NCBI GenBank assembly: GCA_963422275.1
Contig: OY729418.1
Location: forward strand, 1,798,001-1,862,000
Direction of reading: 5' to 3'
Source: G963422275 sp963422275
GTDB lineage: Bacteria > Pseudomonadota > Alphaproteobacteria > Rhodobacterales > Rhodobacteraceae
DNA: 64,000 nucleotides
In this document: positions 17,887-26,968 of the stretch, one piece after another
How positions within the stretch are numbered: the first letter of the stretch is position 1
How the letters are laid out: each line of letters begins with the position of its first letter
The notes under the pieces: generated by a model
What the model saw: the letters and a program-made list of their open reading frames with translations, nothing else
Told to the model about the DNA's origin: nothing
The model's database searches: none
Made by a program: the position numbers and the translations under genes

Positions 17887-18687
17887 ATGTCGGTCCTGTT
17901 GATCATTCCCGCCCGATACGCATCATCGAGGTTTCCTGGAAAGGCTCTTGCCCGGCTGACGGGGCGAAGCGGGGTTTCGAAATCGCTTGTCCATCGAACT
18001 TGGGAAGCGGCAGTCGCGGCGCAAGGGATTGACAGAGTGGTCGTTGCGACTGAAGGTTCCAGCATTCGCGAGGAGGTTGCATCCTTCGGCGGAGAGGTTG
18101 TCATCACATCGCCGAGATGCCGGAACGGCACCGAACGTTGTGCCGACGCCATGCGGCGGCTTGGTGGCTCCTACGACATCATTGTCAATTTGCAGGGAGA
18201 CTCCCCGCTTACACCGCCTTGGTTCATTGAGGACCTTGTTGCAGCGATGCGGTCCGACCTCGATGTCGGGGCTGCCACACCTGCCGTTCGTTGCAGCGGA
18301 GGCCAGCTTGGAGCGCTTCTCAGGGACCGGCGGGATGGACGCATTGGTGGAACAACCGTTGTTTTCGACCGGGGCTTCAGGGCGCTCTATTTTTCCAAGG
18401 AAGTCATTCCATGGTCTGGAGAAACCTACGCTGACGAAGCACCGACGCCGGTGTTCCATCATATTGGCTTGTACGCATACACGCCCGACGTGCTGGATTG
18501 GTACATTCGCCTAAGGCCCGGGATTCTCGAGATGCAGGAGGGGTTGGAGCAATTGCGGTTGATCGAGAACGGCCAGAGCATTCTTTGCGTTGAGGTTGAT
18601 TCACGTGGAAGACCGTTCTGGGAGGTGAACAATCTGGAAGACATTGAAAGGGTGGAGCAAGGTCTGGCGGCGGCAGGGATTGAATAG
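17887..18687 (+). CDS. kdsB: 3-deoxy-manno-octulosonate cytidylyltransferase
   Basis: A 266-residue CMP-Kdo synthetase. It activates Kdo with CTP for lipopolysaccharide core or capsule synthesis. Diagnostic blocks: IPARYASSRFPGKALARL (nucleotide-binding N-terminus), GTERCADAMR, IIVNLQGDSPL, HHIGLYAYTPDVL, GLEQLRLIENG and the end EVNNLEDIERVE. The more usual lysine-rich start loop is modified, so this may be a capsule-type (KpsU-like) paralog rather than the housekeeping copy. Just after its stop a truncated IS5 copy begins. Confidence 0.88.
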   Translation: MSVLLIIPARYASSRFPGKALARLTGRSGVSKSLVHRTWEAAVAAQGIDRVVVATEGSSIREEVASFGGEVVITSPRCRNGTERCADAMRRLGGSYDIIVNLQGDSPLTPPWFIEDLVAAMRSDLDVGAATPAVRCSGGQLGALLRDRRDGRIGGTTVVFDRGFRALYFSKEVIPWSGETYADEAPTPVFHHIGLYAYTPDVLDWYIRLRPGILEMQEGLEQLRLIENGQSILCVEVDSRGRPFWEVNNLEDIERVEQGLAAAGIE

Positions 18688-18695
18688 GTCCTTAA

Positions 18696-18930
18696 GGAAT
18701 CTCTGATTTTTTTGAGGGAGCTGCTGCGAGAGTTGCTCTTCCTAGTTGCGTTGGCTGGTTTCCTGCGGTCGGAAGCCCCCGATGTGCGTTCCCGGGGCGA
18801 AATTGCCGCCGGTTCAGCCCTCGTAGGGCCGTTCCGGCAGATTCCGGACATACTTTCCCCTGTCACGGCAAGCGCAGCTGGGCAATCGTCATGTTCGATA
18901 AACATCATGACCAAGGATAGATAGGGATAC
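18696..18930 (-). mobile_element. IS5-family relic (left end only)
   Basis: Begins GGAATCTCTGATTTTTTTGA and continues with the same GC-rich stretch as 3045 (GCCGCCGGTTCAGCCCTCG, then GGCAATCGTCATGTTCG). Only about 235 bases remain. It separates kdsB from the broken hsdM. Confidence 0.65.
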
Positions 18931-18967
18931 GCCCGGCTGCGCTGGAGACGACATAAAATGCCATATT

Positions 18968-20068
18968 TCATTGAGTTACGATGGTTCCGGCTCCGCTATA
19001 GACCGACCGGAACTCTCCCGGGCACGCCCCGGTTTGCTTTCGTGTGTTGATAACAGTCATGTGCTGAAGGAAGAGGAGAGAGCCATCGTTGATGGCCGGG
19101 AGCCCGGCGCCGAACCGGCCCGAGAAGCCCAGGGTCCTGTGCTCGCGCTCGACCACCGCCTTCTGGTCCTTCCATTCGACGCCGAATGGCGGGTTGGCCA
19201 TCAGGTAGTGAAAGCGTCTTCCCTCGAAGCCGTCCCCGAGGGTGTCGCCGAGCACGATGTTGGCCGTGTCCTCGTCCTTGATGAGCATGTCGGAGCAGCA
19301 GATGGCTCAAGACTCGTCGTTGTATTCCTAGCCGAAGAGTGCCAGCTCCGCCCGCTCGTTCTGCTAGAGGATCAGCTTCTCGGATTCGGAAAGCATCCCG
19401 CCGGTTCCGCACGCCGGATCGTAGATCGTGCGGTAGATGCCGGGCCTGTAGACGTCCTGTTCGCCGGTGTAGACGAGGTCCGCCATCAGGCGGATGACCT
19501 CGCGGGGCGTGAAGTGGTCTCCGGCCTCCTCGTTGGCCTGTTCGTTGAAGCGCATCACCAGGTGCTCGAACAGATAGCCCATCTGGAGGTTGTCGATCTG
19601 GTCGGGGTGAAGATCGACATCGGCCATCGCCTTGACGGTCGTGAAGAGACGGTTGCTGGCGTCGAGCTTCTCGATCTGGTTGGCGAACTTGAAACGCTCG
19701 AAGATGCGCCGTGCTGTCGGGGAGAAGCCGTTGATGTACGACACGAGATTGGGTGCGATGTTCTCGGCGTCGCCCAGCAGCCGGGCAAAGCTGTAGGGGC
19801 TCGTGTTGTAGAGCGGATGCTTGCGCCGGGGGTCGGCCGCCTTGCCGAGCAGACGGTCCATTGCCGCTGCGGGCATCCGCTGCGCCTCAAGCTGATCGCG
19901 CCTCTCGAGAACGGCATCCCTAGTTGGCTCCAAGACGCAATCGAGCCGACGCAAGACAACCATGGGAAGCATGACCAAGCGATACTGGGGAGGCCGGTAC
20001 GGCCCCCGAAGCCGGTTCGCGATTTCCCAGATCTTGGCTTCCAGTTCTTCGTGCGCCTGTACGTTCAT
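18968..20068 (-). pseudogene. hsdM: Type I restriction-modification methylase HsdM, three in-frame stops, truncated
   Basis: From ATG 20068 the frame encodes the HsdM N-terminal domain (LEAKIWEIANRLRGPYRPPQYRLVMLP), the helicase-like linker and the SAM motif YDPACGTGGML. TAG then interrupts at 19364-19366 and 19328-19330 (Gln positions in relatives), and TGA at 19307-19309 (Trp position). The same frame goes on through DEDTANIVLGDTLGDG and the catalytic NPPFGVEWKDQ. Similarity stops after LLFLQHM near 19050. No hsdS or hsdR is present in the window. The gene is inactive. Confidence 0.85.
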
Positions 20069-20235
20069 GGGCTGTCTTTCGAATACATCTGCTCGGTCTG
20101 CGGTCTGTGTTCACGCCGCTGCCGGGAGGCGACGTTTGCCGGTCATGCCATGAGAGCCGGAGTGGGGTCGTCGGATCTTCTGCCGGCAGCCGGCAAATCG
20201 CCGTCGTTTTCCAGTGCGCGGGCATCGGGAGCCTA

Positions 20236-21045
20236 GGTTGTGTACTCATAAAGGGAAAAGGGATTTTCTTTCCGGCGCTGATGTGATTCAATCTTCCAAA
20301 CAGTGGGAGATTGAGGATGCAGGGACGGCACGATCTGACGGATGCGGAATGGGCGATCATCTCGCCGTTGCTGCCTGACAAGCCGCGGGATCTTTCACGT
20401 CCTGCGCACCGGCACGCCGTGGCGCGACCTTCCGGAACGCTGCGGGCCATATGCGACAGTATGCAACCGCTACAACCGCTGGGCCAAGCAAGGGGTGTGG
20501 GAACGCCTGTTCAAGGCGCTGGCGGCGCGCCCGCCGGGATCTCTTCATCTCCTCGACTCCTCGGTGGTGCGCGCCCACCAGCACGCCGCGGGCGGAAAAA
20601 AGGGGGTCCGGATCACGCCATCGGACGCTCGAGAGGCGGGCTGAGCACCAAAATCCATGTCGTCGTCGACGGCCTTGGCCGGCCGCGCCGCTTCGTGATC
20701 ACCCCGGGCCAAGCCTCCGACAAGGCTGCCGTGCCGGCCCTCCTTGACGGTCTTGAGCCGGCCCGGGACACCGTCGCCGACCGCGGCTGCGACTCCCGCG
20801 CCATCCTCAAGCTCATTGCCGACCATGGCTCTTGCCCCCACATCCCGACCCAACGGGATCGCCGGGAGCAGCGCTCCATATCCCATGACCTCTACCGCCA
20901 ACGCAACCTCGTCGAACGTTTCTTCAACAAGCTCAAGCACTTCCGAGGCATCGCGACCCGCCATCACAAGCTTGCAAGAAACTTCCTCGCCGCAATCGCC
21001 CTCGCCTGCATCCGCCTCTGGATCAAAACTAATGAGTACACAACC
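20236..21045 (+). mobile_element. IS5-family (IS427 group) element with internal deletion
   Basis: Inverted ends GGTTGTGTACTCAT at 20236 and ATGAGTACACAACC ending at 21045, flanked on both sides by TA, the usual 2-bp target duplication for this group. The transposase on the plus strand has MQGRHDLTDAEWAIISPLLP, then a shifted segment (TGTPWRDLPERCGPYATVCNRY), and returns to frame in the DDE part (STKIHVVVDGLGRP, VADRGCD, NLVERFFNKLKHFRGIATR). It is shortened and frameshifted, so it is dependent on another copy to move. Confidence 0.88.
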
Positions 21046-21135
21046 TAGACAGAGCTAGGTCCGAGGACGGCGTCACGTCCTCAACGAAATGCTGGCGCAT
21101 GAGCACACCCTGACGGGGTTCTGGAAAGGTTGCTG

Positions 21136-22158
21136 TCACGCTGTCAATCCGTTGGCTCGCGCCTCGATCGCGGCGCATCGTTCCATCAGCGCATCGAACG
21201 GTTCGTTCTCGTCGAGCAGCATGCCGTCGGCCAGCATCCTTGCATAGTCGTCGGCGAGAACCGCATGCGCGGCGCCGGAGGGAACGAGTTGCAGACCGCC
21301 GGAGACCGCCGCCTCATAGTCGATCCGGTCGCCACGAGCATCGTTCTCGGCGAAGAACATAGCCTTGTGGCGAGCGACCGAGAGCGAGAGGGCGCGGTCG
21401 GCGAGCGCCTTTGTCGCGATCCCCGCCTCGTCGAGTCGAGCGAGATCGTGCCAGTGCCGCGACAGGCGTTGGCCCCGGCGCCGTTCCTGGCGGCAGAAGA
21501 CGTGGATCGCGGTCGCTTTTTCCCAGAAGGTCCGTTCCGCCAGCATGACGGTGGGGGGCGCCTGCGGAAAGACAAGATTGGGCAGGTATGCCGCCGCGTC
21601 GCACAGGACGGGCATGATTTTGTGCGGTTCGCCCGTGGACCGCGCGCCGAACTCGACCATGATTTCCGGGCGCACGAAACCGGTCTCCTCGAACAACGGC
21701 TGGTAAACGATGTAGACCCGATCTCCTTCCGCTCGGATCTGTGCCACGAAACCGGCGCGGGAGAGACCTTCTTCGACGCTCGGACACGCCCGGTCCCGGA
21801 CCCATTCGGCGAGACGGGTACGAATAGCTCGCGTCCAGCGCTTCTCCTGGCTGCGTGTCGGCGGAAGCGCCTCGTCGCCGGCGCCGGCCACCAGGTCCGG
21901 CGCAAAGGCGCGGATATCGTAGGTGACGTCGATATCTTCCGAGAAGCGGCCGATCGCGCGCCACACCTTCGATAGCGAGGTGCCGCCCTTGAAGGTCAGA
22001 TGTTGGGCGAACGGTGCATCGAACAATACGGCAAGCGTTGCGACGACCCAGATGTCCTTCTCAAGCAGAAACGCGCGGAGACGGCTCTTGTCCTGAGCCA
22101 CCCTCAAGGCGTAACGGCGATCGTCCGCCGAAAGGCGCTGGTAAATCGTGTCAGCCAT
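21136..22158 (-). CDS. abiEii: AbiEii-type nucleotidyltransferase toxin
   Basis: A 340-residue protein of the AbiEii/AbiGii family. The nucleotidyltransferase core is visible near residue 55: LTFKGGTSLSKVWRAIGRFSEDIDVTYD, with the GG-S and D-x-D metal residues. MVEFGARSTGEPH and RTFWEKATAIHVF are further family blocks. These enzymes act as toxins in bicistronic type IV abortive-infection systems. It overlaps the stop of the upstream AbiEi-like gene by 8 bases. Both genes look intact, which makes this one of the few working defence modules in the window. Confidence 0.88.
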   Translation of the reverse strand: MADTIYQRLSADDRRYALRVAQDKSRLRAFLLEKDIWVVATLAVLFDAPFAQHLTFKGGTSLSKVWRAIGRFSEDIDVTYDIRAFAPDLVAGAGDEALPPTRSQEKRWTRAIRTRLAEWVRDRACPSVEEGLSRAGFVAQIRAEGDRVYIVYQPLFEETGFVRPEIMVEFGARSTGEPHKIMPVLCDAAAYLPNLVFPQAPPTVMLAERTFWEKATAIHVFCRQERRRGQRLSRHWHDLARLDEAGIATKALADRALSLSVARHKAMFFAENDARGDRIDYEAAVSGGLQLVPSGAAHAVLADDYARMLADGMLLDENEPFDALMERCAAIEARANGLTA

Positions 22159-22747
22159 GCGCGAGGCGGGCGCTCACCGGTTCGGCCATCCAGATGGGCA
22201 TCACGGCCCGCGCGGTCGCGAGCTCGTGCCGATCCGCTTCGGAAAGCGTCGGCAAGACTGCTTCGAGGCCGTCCTCGACCTCTTCGGGACTGAGCCACGC
22301 CAGGGCGCGGATGACATCGCCCGCCCTTCGGTGCGGCGCTGCCAATTGCCAGCGCGGCGCGTGACGCAGTTCCACCGTGATTCCTCCGAAGTGAAGCTGC
22401 CGGTTGGGACCGGAGGTGAGATAGACCTCGCGGACCGGATTCTGGGTGGTCAGGCCGAGGCGGTTCGCCGCCGAGCCGCCGCAGGGCACGATGGTCTCGC
22501 CCCACACCGCCGAAAGCGCTTCGATCGCCTTGCCGACGCGGGGCGCACACTGCCCGAAACGGGTCTCGACCGGACACATGTAGACGCCCTGGCAGATCCG
22601 CATGAGCTTGCCTGTCCGGGCAAGGCGCGACAACGCCTGGTCGACCGCTGCCCGGTTGCCGAGGTGAAGCAGGGCTGCCGGACACAGCGGCGTGGCCTCC
22701 GGAAGTGCCGTGGCGTGCTCCATAATGCGACGGGAAAGGCTGCGCAT
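22151..22747 (-). CDS. abiEi: AbiEi-type antitoxin / transcriptional regulator (DUF6088)
   Basis: A 198-residue protein. The N-terminus carries a winged helix (RSLSRRIMEHA, VDQALSRLARTGKLMRICQGVYMCP), and the body has GETIVPCGGSAANRLGLTTQNPV and YLTSGPNRQLHFGGITVELRHAPRW, typical of DUF6088/AbiEi proteins. It would repress the operon and neutralise AbiEii. The ATG at 22747 has GGAG 9 bases upstream and is preferred over the TTG at 22762. Its end overlaps the toxin start. Confidence 0.87.
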   Translation of the reverse strand: MRSLSRRIMEHATALPEATPLCPAALLHLGNRAAVDQALSRLARTGKLMRICQGVYMCPVETRFGQCAPRVGKAIEALSAVWGETIVPCGGSAANRLGLTTQNPVREVYLTSGPNRQLHFGGITVELRHAPRWQLAAPHRRAGDVIRALAWLSPEEVEDGLEAVLPTLSEADRHELATARAVMPIWMAEPVSARLAHG

Positions 22748-22948
22748 GCTTTGTATCTCCAATTCAATATGTCAGAAATCTAGTGGCAAGACTATCACGA
22801 TACAACGCCGGAGAAAGCGATTCCAGCCTCGAACGGATGAATACGGAAGATACATCGCGCGTCGTGCCGTTGCTCCGGCCCCCGGGGAAGAGTCCTTACC
22901 GCCTACTTGGAACTTTGTTTCGGATCGAATCGTGACGACAGCGGCGGG

Positions 22949-23238
22949 TTAGCCGCCGGATTCGGGTGCCAATGTGGAAATGAACCGCAGGATTTCCTCG
23001 ACCTCGTCCTTGCGTCCGGCTGCAATCAGGTCGCGCCGGAGGACCTGAGCGGCAAACAGCGCGGCCTTTGCGACCTGGAATCGATCTCGGTGCGCGGCCA
23101 TTCGCGCCGGTCGAGGGCTTCCAAGACGAGTTTGACGACGAGCCGGTTCGGCGAGACATCGCGCTTGCCCGCGACCCTCTCGATCTGCTCCCAATGTTCC
23201 GGCGTGACCCGGATGGTCCTCGTCAACGTCTCCGCCAT
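22949..23238 (-). pseudogene. Ribbon-helix-helix-like small protein, frameshifted
   Basis: The first half reads MAETLTRTIRVTPEHWEQIERVA, then VSPNRLVVKLVLEALDRREWPR, a ribbon-helix-helix-like N-terminus. The second half is in another frame: HRDRFQVAKAALFAAQVLRRDL, then DEVEEILRFISTLAPES. The break lies near 23096-23110. Joined, the protein would be about 96 residues, possibly an antitoxin or plasmid-type regulator; no partner is seen. An IS982 element ends 38 bases upstream of its start. Confidence 0.6.
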
Positions 23239-23275
23239 CGGTTGACGCATCCTCCTCGGCAAGATTCCATCGCTG

Positions 23276-24297
23276 TACAGTAACCCCAATTCTGGATAAG
23301 AGGGGTGAGGGGGTTCCCAAATCGGGCCTGGCCTGATTCTGTATCCGCAACCAAAATCAACGGATGGGATCCCCTCAATGAGCACCTCTGTCATCGCACT
23401 GTTCTGTTGTCTCGACGACTTTGCAAAGGCCTTTGAAGAATGGGAGCGGCATCGGCTGATCGGCACAGGCCGCCAGCGCTCGCGCTCGGGCAAGCTCTCG
23501 CTCAGCGAAAGGCTCTTCATCATGGTGTTGTTTCATCTCTCGCCCTTCAAGCATTTCAAGGCTTTCCGGTTCCATGGCGTGGAGCGGAAATATCGCGACT
23601 GCTTTGGAGACCTGCCGAGCTGCGGACGGTTTGTCGCCCTGATGCCGCGCTTGCTGGTTCCGTTTTGCATCTTGATGCAATGCTTTCGCGGTGAGGAAAC
23701 CGGAATCTGTTTTGTGGACAGCGCCAAGCTCGCTGTCTGCCACAACGCACGGATCAACCGGAACAAGGTCTTCAAGGGACTGGCCAAGCGGGGCCGCAGC
23801 GCCATGGGGTGGTTTTTCGGGTTCAAGCTGCATCTGGTCATCAACGACAAGGGTCAGGTCATGGCCGTCAAGATCACGCCTGGAAACACCGACGACCGCA
23901 AGCCGCTTGAGACCATGATTGCCGAGTTGAAAGGCAAGGTGTTCGGCGATAAAGGCTGCATTTCGAAGCCGCTTTTCCAGCGTTTGTGGCAGCAGGGCCT
24001 GCACCTGATCACTGGCATTCGCCGCAACATGAAAAACTTTCTTCTGCCCATTCTGGACAAAATCATGTTGCGGAAGCGGTTCATCATTGAAACGCTGTTC
24101 GATAAACTGAAATCAAGCATGGGATTGGAACGCACACGACACCGGTCCCCAACAAATGCCTTTGTTCATATCCTGTCATGTCTGGCTGCCTATATTCTGG
24201 CGCAGCCAAAGGTCAAAATCGGCAAAATCGTCGTGCCAGACGCCATTCGGTGCATTCCAAAAGAAAACAGAGCTTATCCATAACTCGGGTTACAGTA
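23276..24297 (+). mobile_element. IS982-family element, apparently complete
   Basis: About 1,022 bp with imperfect 25-bp inverted ends (TACAGTAACCCC...TGGATAAG and the complement of TACTGTAACCCG...TGGATAAG). It contains one intact transposase gene. The target duplication is not obvious. It interrupts the region between the ribbon-helix-helix remnant and the truncated DUF499 gene. Confidence 0.85.
23378..24283 (+). CDS. IS982-family transposase
   Basis: A 301-residue DDE transposase without breaks. Family blocks: RSGKLSLSERLFIMVLFHLSPFKHFK, then CFVDSAKLAVCHNARINRNKVF with the first catalytic Asp, AKRGRSAMGWFFGFKLHLVIND, KVFGDKGCISKPLFQRL with the second Asp, and RFIIETLFDKLKSSMGLERTRHRS with the catalytic Glu. 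As the only intact transposase in the window, it marks the most recent insertion. It could mobilise this copy and others of the same family. Confidence 0.92.
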   Translation: MSTSVIALFCCLDDFAKAFEEWERHRLIGTGRQRSRSGKLSLSERLFIMVLFHLSPFKHFKAFRFHGVERKYRDCFGDLPSCGRFVALMPRLLVPFCILMQCFRGEETGICFVDSAKLAVCHNARINRNKVFKGLAKRGRSAMGWFFGFKLHLVINDKGQVMAVKITPGNTDDRKPLETMIAELKGKVFGDKGCISKPLFQRLWQQGLHLITGIRRNMKNFLLPILDKIMLRKRFIIETLFDKLKSSMGLERTRHRSPTNAFVHILSCLAAYILAQPKVKIGKIVVPDAIRCIPKENRAYP

Positions 24298-24388
24298 CGA
24301 TAGCTTGGCCGGGATTCTTAGCGGCCGACGCATCGAGGGGACTGTCTCGCCAAGGTCGTGCCCGCCGGGGACGGTTACGGTCATGCAG

Positions 24389-26428
24389 TCAGATTGAAAG
24401 TCTCGGCGAAGTTCCCCTCTCCCGGGTCCATTGAACAATATGCCCGGCAGTCTGCCCATCGGGTTTCCACTCCACATCCGGATCGACGATAACCAGCATC
24501 AGGCGGGGCGTGTCCTGAATTGCCGCTCCGTCTTGCGGAAAGGGGATGATCGGAAGGTTGGCACCTCGGGCAAACTTTTCCTCGATCAGTTTGCGGATTG
24601 CGGGCCGGATTTCCGTGTCTTCGTCGAGCGCGGCACGTCGGTCGCTGACGACCTTCTTCAGGGTTGCCTGATGATGGATGTGGAACCCATCCGTGCCGAC
24701 CCTGCGGACGAAGAACCCCGATGCTTCCAGCGCCGACGCGGCGTTGTCGATGGTTGTGGTCTCGACCTCGGCCTCGCCGAGCGCAAAGCGTAGCTCAGAT
24801 AGGTGGGCGACCTTGGCCACCTGTCCACCGGAGGACTCGAAGAGAATCGCCGCGCCGACGCAGCGGTGAATGTCGCGGAGATCTCCCTTGGCATCGATAT
24901 CCAACGCTCGAGCATGGGCCGTGGGACCCGCGAGATCGGCGGCTATGACCACGGCGAGCCGTTGTTCCCCTAGTTGTCCAAGCAAGACGGTGCGGAACTC
25001 TGGCACATGCAACGGTGCCGACCCGAGCGTGATCAGCGGTTCCGTCTGGGCCTGCTGGAATTGCTGGTGCGCGGCCCACGATATCCATTGCGCCAGCATC
25101 GCAAGCGTGCCGCGAGTTTGCTGGAGCTGGGCGAGCGCACTCCACTTCCGCTGGAAGACGGAGAGCGTCGAGGGGTGGAAGGGGTAGCACGCATCAAACC
25201 GGCTCCTCAGGGACTCGCGCGTCTTCGCCTCCGTCGTCGTGCTGTCCACCGCCATCCATTTGGAGGGAAGCCGGGCGGTGCGCTCGAAACACCAGTCCGC
25301 ATAAGCCTTCGAGACCCGCTGGCGGATGCGCTTGTCACCGAGATCCTCGAAGAGCCGCCGCCCGACGATCTTGGTGATCCGATCTTGCCACTGACAGTCC
25401 CAGTCGGTTATCTCCACCTGGCTACGCGGCAGGCTGATAACGGCCGCCGCCCCAGCAACTCCAGTGACGGCGACCGTCAGATTCTGAATGAAGGCGTGGA
25501 AGCTCTCGGCCATGTTGCGGTGGCGGTTGACGAAGTTGAGGACCTCGTCGAACAGCAGTAGCACCGGAGCATCCGCGGCGGCGAATACCCTAGCGATCGC
25601 CTCGGTTCCGGGCGGAGTGTTCGTTGCCGCGTTCCCGAGGGCAGCGACGCCTCTGTCGCATGCGAGTTGGCGGGCGATATCGATCCACGGTGTCACGCGT
25701 CCTTCCGAGGGGTCCCAAGCATTGCCCACGAAGACGCCGACCCTTGCGCCGGGTGCCTCGGGAACACCCACTCCGGCCAGCAGGTCGGCAACGCTGGGCA
25801 GGCTTGCGACCCGGACGCCTGCGTTGGCGAGATGATAGAGCGCAGTCAGCGTATGGGTCTTTCCCCCGCCGAACTGGGTGACGAGCGTGAGCACCGGAGA
25901 TGTGTTCTGTGTCTCGCCGGCGAGGCGGCGCAGAACCATGCCAGCATGGTCCTTCAGGGCGCGGGTAAAGCAGGTGCGCGAGAAGAACTGGCCGGGTCGC
26001 GATAGCCGGTGGGCGCAGTGCCGACGATCACCTGCTCGAGGGGCTATCGCGAACTCGTCCGGACTGAACGAGCGGCCCTCGCGCATTTCCTGGCGGGGCG
26101 TGACGACCTTGTACCAGGGGTTCCTAGTCATCGTTGTGCTCCACACTTGCCGCCTACCGCATCCGTGCATCGCGTCCGCTTTCTCCGCAACTCTCAATCC
26201 GACGAGCCGCACGATGCACGGATGCGGCAGGAGGCACAAAAAGACAAGCTCCCCGAAGTCCTTGTCCTCGGTGACGAGCACGCGGTCCTCCTTGTACGCG
26301 AGCGCGAGCAACGCTTCGTCCGAGGCGTTGGGGTATCCGTCGTGGGCAGAGAGGACATTGTGCCCGAGGTCGATCAACATCTTGTGCAAAGTCCGCGATG
26401 CCGCGCAGGAATCGAGCAGGAACTTCAC
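24389..26428 (-). CDS. DUF5615 PIN-like toxin fused to a truncated DUF499 anti-phage ATPase
   Basis: One 679-codon frame joins two proteins. Residues 1-87 are a DUF5615 PIN-like domain (MKFLLDSCAA, HDGYPNASDEALLALA, DRVLVTEDKDFGELVF) lacking its usual last ~30 residues. From MTRNPWYKVVTPRQEMREG (ATG 26131) it is a DUF499 ATPase with Walker A TQFGGGKTHTLTALYHL and Walker B PVLLLFDEVLNFV. DUF499 proteins, found with DUF1156 methylases in defence islands, are longer; this one stops soon after QWTRERGTSPRL at 24389, beside the IS982. The ATG at 26428 overlaps the DUF433 stop. Whether the fusion is made and works is unknown; the missing C-terminus argues against it. Confidence 0.75.
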   Translation of the reverse strand: MKFLLDSCAASRTLHKMLIDLGHNVLSAHDGYPNASDEALLALAYKEDRVLVTEDKDFGELVFLCLLPHPCIVRLVGLRVAEKADAMHGCGRRQVWSTTMTRNPWYKVVTPRQEMREGRSFSPDEFAIAPRAGDRRHCAHRLSRPGQFFSRTCFTRALKDHAGMVLRRLAGETQNTSPVLTLVTQFGGGKTHTLTALYHLANAGVRVASLPSVADLLAGVGVPEAPGARVGVFVGNAWDPSEGRVTPWIDIARQLACDRGVAALGNAATNTPPGTEAIARVFAAADAPVLLLFDEVLNFVNRHRNMAESFHAFIQNLTVAVTGVAGAAAVISLPRSQVEITDWDCQWQDRITKIVGRRLFEDLGDKRIRQRVSKAYADWCFERTARLPSKWMAVDSTTTEAKTRESLRSRFDACYPFHPSTLSVFQRKWSALAQLQQTRGTLAMLAQWISWAAHQQFQQAQTEPLITLGSAPLHVPEFRTVLLGQLGEQRLAVVIAADLAGPTAHARALDIDAKGDLRDIHRCVGAAILFESSGGQVAKVAHLSELRFALGEAEVETTTIDNAASALEASGFFVRRVGTDGFHIHHQATLKKVVSDRRAALDEDTEIRPAIRKLIEEKFARGANLPIIPFPQDGAAIQDTPRLMLVIVDPDVEWKPDGQTAGHIVQWTRERGTSPRLSI

Positions 26429-26687
26429 GAAGCCTCTCGGACAGCGACGCGGTCATGCACATGCTCGCCTGCCAACGAACGATGGGCGAAAAACAGACAG
26501 GCCCGAATATCCTCGGCGTGAAGGTCGGGATACTCCCTTAGGATAGGATGGTCTCGGTCGTGTCTCCCGCCGCTAGCATGGCCAGGATATGTTCCACAGC
26601 GATTCGCATGTCGCGGATGATCGGCTTGCCGCCGAAAATATTGGCGCAAACGGTGATGCGATCGAGCAGTTCAGTCTCTCCGGTCAT
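26425..26687 (-). pseudogene. DUF433 antitoxin with a 5-bp duplication frameshift
   Basis: ATG 26687 is preceded by GAGGGAGAA. The protein reads MTGETELLDRITVCANIFGG, then KPIIRDMRIAVEHILAMLAAGDTTETIL, typical of DUF433. It then breaks at a tandem AGGAT-AGGAT (26540-26549). Removing one copy restores REYPDLHAEDIRACLFFAHRSL in frame up to the stop that overlaps the DUF5615 start. DUF433 proteins are the antitoxin partners of DUF5615 toxins. Confidence 0.8.
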
Positions 26688-26742
26688 GTTTTTCTCCCTC
26701 GGTTCTGTTTCTCGGGTTTCGTCCATTCGGTTCCCCATGCGG

Positions 26743-26968
26743 TTATCTCGGTGCGGCCAAGAGCATGGCGTCCAGTAATCGCTTCTCGGGGTTGCCGCGC
26801 GGATATAGGGCGGAAAGCGCGTTGGCGAGGCGCAGAAAGTCGGGTCCGCGTTCCTGTTCCGAGCCGATCAGCGCTCGCAAGGCGTTTGCGTGACCGCCCG
26901 CCTGCAGCAGCATGGCGGCATGCACACGGTCGAGCTGTCGACGAGATGGAGCGTCTCCGGCGACTTAG
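26743..26968 (-). pseudogene. C-terminal fragment of a DUF1156 anti-phage DNA methylase
   Basis: About 75 codons remain: VAGDAPSRRQLDRVHAAMLL, then RALIGSEQERGPDFLRLANALSALYP and EKRLLDAMLLAAPR at the stop. This is the usual end of the DUF1156 methylases that occur with DUF499 ATPases. Everything upstream is replaced by an IS5-family relic from about 26969. It shows that the DUF433-DUF5615 pair sits between the two large genes of this cassette. Confidence 0.6.

Noticed and set aside
584..19366. Possible stop-codon reassignment (TAG as Gln, TGA as Trp)
   Set aside because: Intact genes in the window end with TAG (cysQ, kdsB) and TGA (dnaK and others). The interrupted genes also carry frameshifts and truncations, so ordinary decay explains them.
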